NCBI RefSeq assembly: GCF_934636665.1
Contig: NZ_CAKUAT010000010.1
Coordinates: 1 to 64,000, forward strand
Reading direction: 5' to 3'
Length of the DNA: 64,000 nucleotides
Source: an uncultured Senegalimassilia sp.
GTDB lineage: Bacteria > Actinomycetota > Coriobacteriia > Coriobacteriales > Eggerthellaceae
Positions 61,710-64,000 of this stretch are shown in pieces. Every line of letters starts with the position of its first letter. Positions within the stretch are counted from its first letter, which is position 1. The notes under the pieces were generated by a model that had not been told where the DNA came from, ran no database searches, and was given only the letters and a program-made list of their open reading frames with translations. The position numbers were made by a program, and so were the translations under genes.

Positions 61710-63881
61710 TTATCTTGCGGGCGCCTGCTCGGGAAACGTGCGACGAAGCTCGAGCGCGAGCGCCTGATGATCGGGCTCGGCAAGCCCAGGGTCTGCCGCC
61801 ATAATGGCGGCGGCATCGGCGTGCGCGGCCTGGATGACCCGCTCGTCGCGCACGATGTTGACGAGCTTCAACGCGCTCGCTCCGCTTTGCCGGTTGCCCA
61901 GGATGTCGCCCTCGCGCCGCAGCGACAAGTCGTACTTCGCCAGCTCGAAGCCGTCATCGGTGCGCTCCATGGCGGCAAGGCGCGCCAGGGACTGCTCGGA
62001 TTTCGAAGTGGAGACCAAAAACACCTGCGCCGGCTTCTCGCCGCGGCCCACGCGTCCGCGCAGCTGATGGAGCTGCGAGAGCCCGAAACGGTCGGCGTCC
62101 ATGACGATCATGACCGTGGCGTTGGGCACGTCCACGCCCACCTCGATGACGGTGGTGGCCACGAGCACTTGGGTTTCGTTGTCGCGGAACCGGCCCATGA
62201 CGGCGTCCTTGTCGGCGGGCTTCATGCGCCCGTGCAGCAACTCCACGTGCCAATCGGCGAACACCGTCTGCTGCAGATAGGACGCTTCCTTGGTTGCGGC
62301 CGTGACGTTATCGCCTGCGAAATCGGCGTCCGATTCGATGCTGATGGACGCGAACTCGTAGGCTTCCTCGTCGGTTTCCCTGCCCCGACCGCCGGCCCGT
62401 TTATCGCGCGCTTCGGAATCCTGCCCGATGAGCGGGCAGACCACGTACACCTGCTCGCCGCGGGAAAGCGCCTCGCGCGCCGCATCGTATGCCCTGCCCT
62501 GATCGGCCTTCGATACGACATGCGTGGTGCGACGGGCCGAGTCGTTGGGACGGTGCTTGATGTAGGACAGCGTCATATCGCCGAACACCGCCAGCGCGAG
62601 CGTGCGGGGGATGGGCGTAGCGGTCAGGTAGAGCGCATCGGGGGCTTGCCCTTTGGAAAGGAGCGCCGCACGCTGTTCCACGCCGAAACGCTGCTGCTCG
62701 TCGATGACCGCGAGCGTGAGGCGCTTGAAGCGCACATCGGGCTCAAGCAGGGCATGCGTGCCGATGAGCACGCAGATGCCGCCGTCGGCCGCGCCTTCAA
62801 GCAGACGGGCGCGCTCGTCATCTGGCGTGGAACCCGTGAGCAGGCCCCAGGTGACGCCCACTTCGTCGAACCACTTCCCCAGCGATGCGGCATGCTGGCG
62901 CGCGAGCACCTCGGTGGGCGCCATGAGCGCCGCCTGGGTGCCCGTGTCGGCCACTGCGGCAAGGGCGAAGGCCGCGACGGCGGTTTTGCCCGTGCCCACG
63001 TCGCCGAGCAGCATATGGTTGGCCGCCTCGGGCGCCGCCATGCACGCAAGGATATCGGCGCGGGCCTGCTGCTGTTCTTCGGTGAGGGTGAACGGCATGA
63101 CGCAGTCGAGCGCCGCCGCGCACGGGCCGTCCACCACATGCGCCGTCGGCTGCGCGTCGGCGCTACGCTGCGCGGCCTGCGACATGAGCGCGAGCTCGAG
63201 CAGCAGCAGTTCCTCGTACACCAAGCGGCGGCGCGCTTCGGCGGCCTCCTCCATGGTATGCGGGAAATGGATGCACGACAGCGCGGCGCCGCGGGCCATG
63301 AGCCGATACCGCACGCGCAGATCGAGCGGCAGCGGATCGTAGCAGCCCTGCACGGCATCGAGCGCGTTTCCCACCAAACGGCGCATCCACGCAGCCGAGA
63401 TCTTCTCGCATGCCGGATGCACGGGGATGATCATGCCCTCGGCCATCTGGCCATCGCCGAGCTGCTCGATGTAGGGGTTCACCATGCGCTTGAAGCCGTA
63501 GTCGAACTCCACCTTGCCGGCAACGGCGATGCCCATACCGGGTTTGAGCTGATCTTTCAACCAAGGCTGGCGAAAGCAGGTAACCATGAGCACGCCGGTT
63601 GCGTCCACCACCGAGATTTCGACCAACGTAAGGTTGGGGCGCGGGCGCTTGAGCTTGACCTCGTGGACGGTGCCCTGGATAGTGCACGACCCGCCGATGC
63701 GCGCGCCGGCGACGGTCTCGCGCTTCGACAGGTCTATGTAGCGTCGGGGAAAGTGCGTGAGCAGGTCGCGGACCGTGCGCACCCCCAAACCCGCAAGCGC
63801 CTGCGCGCGAGCCGGGCTGACCAGCTTCACGCGCGACGCAGGTTCATCTAAGGCTAATGTTGCTGCGAGCCTATCGGCCAC
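61710..63881 (-). CDS. recG: ATP-dependent DNA helicase RecG
   Basis: A 723-residue helicase that remodels stalled forks and junctions. The N-terminal wedge/OB domain spans about residues 20-180. Walker A is GDVGTGKTAVA, the helicase box DEQQRFGVEQR replaces the more usual DEQH, and LTATPIPRTLAL and the QLRGRVGRG motif VI are present. A charged insertion of about 35 residues follows VYVVCPLIGQDSEA. The start is GTG at 63881, right after the preceding gene's stop. It is followed by rsmD and coaD. Confidence 0.96.
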   Translation of the reverse strand: MADRLAATLALDEPASRVKLVSPARAQALAGLGVRTVRDLLTHFPRRYIDLSKRETVAGARIGGSCTIQGTVHEVKLKRPRPNLTLVEISVVDATGVLMVTCFRQPWLKDQLKPGMGIAVAGKVEFDYGFKRMVNPYIEQLGDGQMAEGMIIPVHPACEKISAAWMRRLVGNALDAVQGCYDPLPLDLRVRYRLMARGAALSCIHFPHTMEEAAEARRRLVYEELLLLELALMSQAAQRSADAQPTAHVVDGPCAAALDCVMPFTLTEEQQQARADILACMAAPEAANHMLLGDVGTGKTAVAAFALAAVADTGTQAALMAPTEVLARQHAASLGKWFDEVGVTWGLLTGSTPDDERARLLEGAADGGICVLIGTHALLEPDVRFKRLTLAVIDEQQRFGVEQRAALLSKGQAPDALYLTATPIPRTLALAVFGDMTLSYIKHRPNDSARRTTHVVSKADQGRAYDAAREALSRGEQVYVVCPLIGQDSEARDKRAGGRGRETDEEAYEFASISIESDADFAGDNVTAATKEASYLQQTVFADWHVELLHGRMKPADKDAVMGRFRDNETQVLVATTVIEVGVDVPNATVMIVMDADRFGLSQLHQLRGRVGRGEKPAQVFLVSTSKSEQSLARLAAMERTDDGFELAKYDLSLRREGDILGNRQSGASALKLVNIVRDERVIQAAHADAAAIMAADPGLAEPDHQALALELRRTFPEQAPAR

Positions 63882-63890
63882 GTTGCCGCC

Positions 63891-64000
63891 CTACTCCACG
63901 GAGAAGACGATGGGGTACAGGGGCTGATCACCGCGGTGCGCGTCGATCTCCAGGTCCTCGTAGGCTTGCTCGATGCGCTCCTGCAGCGCCTGGAAGTCCT
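63891..64000 (-). CDS. FakA/YloV-like protein (C-terminus only)
   Basis: The last 35 codons of a gene entering from the right edge. They encode a helical stretch (FQALQERIEQAYEDLEIDAH) and end QPLYPIVFSVE, matching the C-terminus of the DAK2-domain YloV/FakA proteins (fatty-acid kinase ATP-binding subunit), which usually precede recG. The stop codon lies ten bases before the recG GTG. With only the tail visible, the family call rests on the terminal motif and position. Confidence 0.7.
   Translation of the reverse strand, partial: DFQALQERIEQAYEDLEIDAHRGDQPLYPIVFSVE

Overview
The window is GC-rich bacterial chromosome with no rRNA or tRNA genes, no recognisable insertion sequence, phage or CRISPR array. 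Several things point to the Actinomycetota class Coriobacteriia, most likely Eggerthellaceae: a LuxR regulator carried on a roughly 12-helix membrane domain, a Tat-exported flavoprotein reductase paired with a multiheme cytochrome, Fix/Etf-linked acyl-CoA dehydrogenase genes, and a coaD / SepIVA-like / DUF177 / rpmF gene order. This assignment is inference from gene content; no search was run. Most genes are on the minus strand.

Layout: (1) 1-4322, an electron-transfer-flavoprotein and acyl-CoA dehydrogenase cluster (acd-etfB-etfA, then a fixC-like gene cut by the window edge) with a divergent TetR regulator. (2) 4512-13778, amino-acid biosynthesis on the minus strand: ilvD-ilvB-ilvN (each junction a 4-base ATGA overlap), ilvC, serA, leuA. 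ilvD is preceded by a leader of about 300 nt that looks like a T-box riboswitch ending in an intrinsic terminator. (3) 14256-24377, a gamma carbonic anhydrase, prmC, prfA, trxB, a MATE exporter, trxA, a patatin-like lipase and a CPA2 antiporter. (4) 24625-33209, yhdT-panF (pantothenate uptake), trmB, thrS, a membrane zinc-ribbon protein, azlC-azlD (branched-chain amino acid export) and a dGTPase-like HD hydrolase. (5) 33424-38722, accessory locus: a protein with two MarR domains, the membrane LuxR regulator, and a divergent Tat-lipoprotein flavoprotein plus pentaheme cytochrome. (6) 39083-42750, pyruvate phosphate dikinase and its regulatory kinase/phosphorylase. (7) 42905-64000, a housekeeping block: glyQS, lepB, trmD-rimM-khpA-rpsP, a GNAT gene, ffh, an MBL hydrolase, ftsY, smc, rnc, plsX, rpmF, DUF177, a SepIVA-like protein, coaD, rsmD, recG and the end of a fakA/yloV-like gene.

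How the genes fit together: region 2 makes branched-chain amino acids and serine, with AzlCD as an export valve. Region 5 is probably an inducible extracytoplasmic reduction system: membrane quinol to pentaheme cytochrome to flavoprotein to an unknown organic acceptor, under the membrane LuxR protein. Four copies of a GGGGTTAT motif in the divergent control region are the best candidate operator. In the reductase, the residues that fumarate reductases use for substrate are not conserved, so its substrate is probably not fumarate. This locus is the best candidate for undescribed biology here. Secondary signals are the T-box leader, lineage-specific insertions in PrmC, TrmB, TrmD and RecG, an apparent catalytic-residue change in TrmB and in the acyl-CoA dehydrogenase, a leaderless azlC, and several unexplained inverted-repeat elements.
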